Shown here: one piece after another, positions 63,605 to 64,000 of the stretch
How the letters are laid out: each line of letters opens with the position of its first letter
Numbering within the stretch: the first letter of the stretch is position 1
DNA from: Sphingomonas psychrotolerans
GTDB lineage: Bacteria > Pseudomonadota > Alphaproteobacteria > Sphingomonadales > Sphingomonadaceae
DNA: 64,000 nucleotides
Reading direction: 5' to 3'
Assembly (NCBI RefSeq): GCF_002796605.1
Contig: NZ_CP024923.1
Span: 2,459,001-2,523,000 of the forward strand
Made by a program: the position numbers and the translations under genes
Notes under the pieces: generated by a model
Told to the model about the DNA's origin: nothing
What the model saw: the letters and a program-made list of their open reading frames with translations, nothing else
Databases searched by the model: none

Positions 63605-64000
63605 GTGACGCGTTCCACGCCTGCCGCCACGCCGGCATTCCTTGCGCTCGCCTGCGTTGGTTTCATCGCCTCCTCGCCTGCCAGCGCGGCCGACGACAAG
63701 GACAAGGCGGTGCTCGCCGACGACCAGACCCAATCCGGCGGTCAGGCCAGCACATCGCAGGAACGCGAACAGATCATCGTCACCGGTCAGGCCTATCAGC
63801 CGCACCAGGAGAGCCCCAAGGCGACGCGGACGGTGCGCGACACGCCCCAGACCGTCACCGTGATCACCGGCGAGACGATCGAGCAGCAGAATCTGCTGAC
63901 GCTGCGCGACATGCTGTCGACCGTTCCCGGCATCACCTTCGGCGCGGCCGAGGGCGGCAGCCCGCCAGCGGATTCGATCACGCTGCGCGGCTATTCAGCA
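63605..64000 (+). CDS. TonB-dependent siderophore receptor, 3' end outside window
   Basis: This is the N-terminal 132 residues of an outer-membrane receptor. GTG 63605 follows AGGGGAT, then a signal peptide (ending PASAADDKDK), a TonB box region (EREQIIVTGQAY) and the plug start with TPQTVTVITGETIEQQNLLTLRDMLSTVPGITFGAAEGG. This plug sequence resembles catecholate-siderophore receptors such as Fiu/PiuA. The upstream palindromes support iron regulation. The barrel lies beyond the window. Confidence 0.9.
   Translation, partial: MTRSTPAATPAFLALACVGFIASSPASAADDKDKAVLADDQTQSGGQASTSQEREQIIVTGQAYQPHQESPKATRTVRDTPQTVTVITGETIEQQNLLTLRDMLSTVPGITFGAAEGGSPPADSITLRGYSA

Overview
The window is high-GC DNA whose genes look like those of a sphingomonad (Sphingomonas or a close relative, Alphaproteobacteria). 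Four things point there: two TonB-dependent receptors of the type abundant in that family, the imuA-imuB-dnaE2 mutasome behind a GTTC-N7-GTTC SOS box, the bolA / J-protein / cobS / cobT gene set, and dense chains of genes overlapping by 4 bp with frequent GTG and TTG starts. I see no transposase, integrase, rRNA or CRISPR array. There is one tRNA, tRNA-Phe(GAA). About 58 protein genes fill the window and no gap exceeds 300 bp.

Left part (1-25.9 kb). A glycan-use cluster opens the window: the 3' part of a TonB-dependent receptor, two GH43-type glycosidases with twin-arginine-like leaders, and a rhamnogalacturonan acetylesterase-like SGNH hydrolase. A DMT exporter and a hemerythrin-like protein follow. 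The infA-maf-RNase E/G-like-yacG operon runs on the minus strand beside tRNA-Phe and uses no ATG start codon. A fatty-acid or branched-chain CoA operon comes next (thiolase, alpha-methylacyl-CoA racemase, HSD10-like dehydrogenase, acyl-CoA dehydrogenase), with an 18-bp palindrome at its head. Its last gene carries a one-base frameshift as read. Then come a glutathione S-transferase, trhO, a glycosyltransferase-methyltransferase fusion, a GT2 glycosyltransferase, the proton pyrophosphatase hppA, thiL, nusB, hisD and hisG, and two DUF genes.

Middle part (26-45 kb). After an alpha/beta hydrolase, a pirin, bolA and a J-domain gene, a compact ten-gene minus-strand operon of small detoxification-type proteins (DUF899, three VOC proteins, DUF4287, two GSTs, tandem DUF1428, AHSA1-type, DHFR-like) is read divergently from an HxlR regulator. 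This block lies between the J-domain gene and cobS. Next are cobS, a circularly permuted ATP-grasp/alpha-E fusion coupled to a transglutaminase, a DnaJ-like protein, a YihY protein, fabI, a GNAT enzyme and aroC. aroC also carries a one-base homopolymer frameshift as read.

Right part (45-64 kb). purA and a 1126-residue soluble hybrid histidine kinase are followed by a fumarylacetoacetase-family hydrolase, an exported VOC protein, a 2H phosphodiesterase, the SOS mutasome dnaE2-imuB-imuA with its LexA site, an M3 peptidase, a membrane protein of unknown function, cobT (25 kb from cobS) and a small ribbon-helix-helix protein. The window ends inside a siderophore receptor gene preceded by two Fur-like palindromes. 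The items I rate most worth following are the ATP-grasp/alpha-E/transglutaminase pair, the HxlR-governed operon and its divergent promoter, the glycosyltransferase-methyltransferase fusion, and the paired homopolymer frameshifts.
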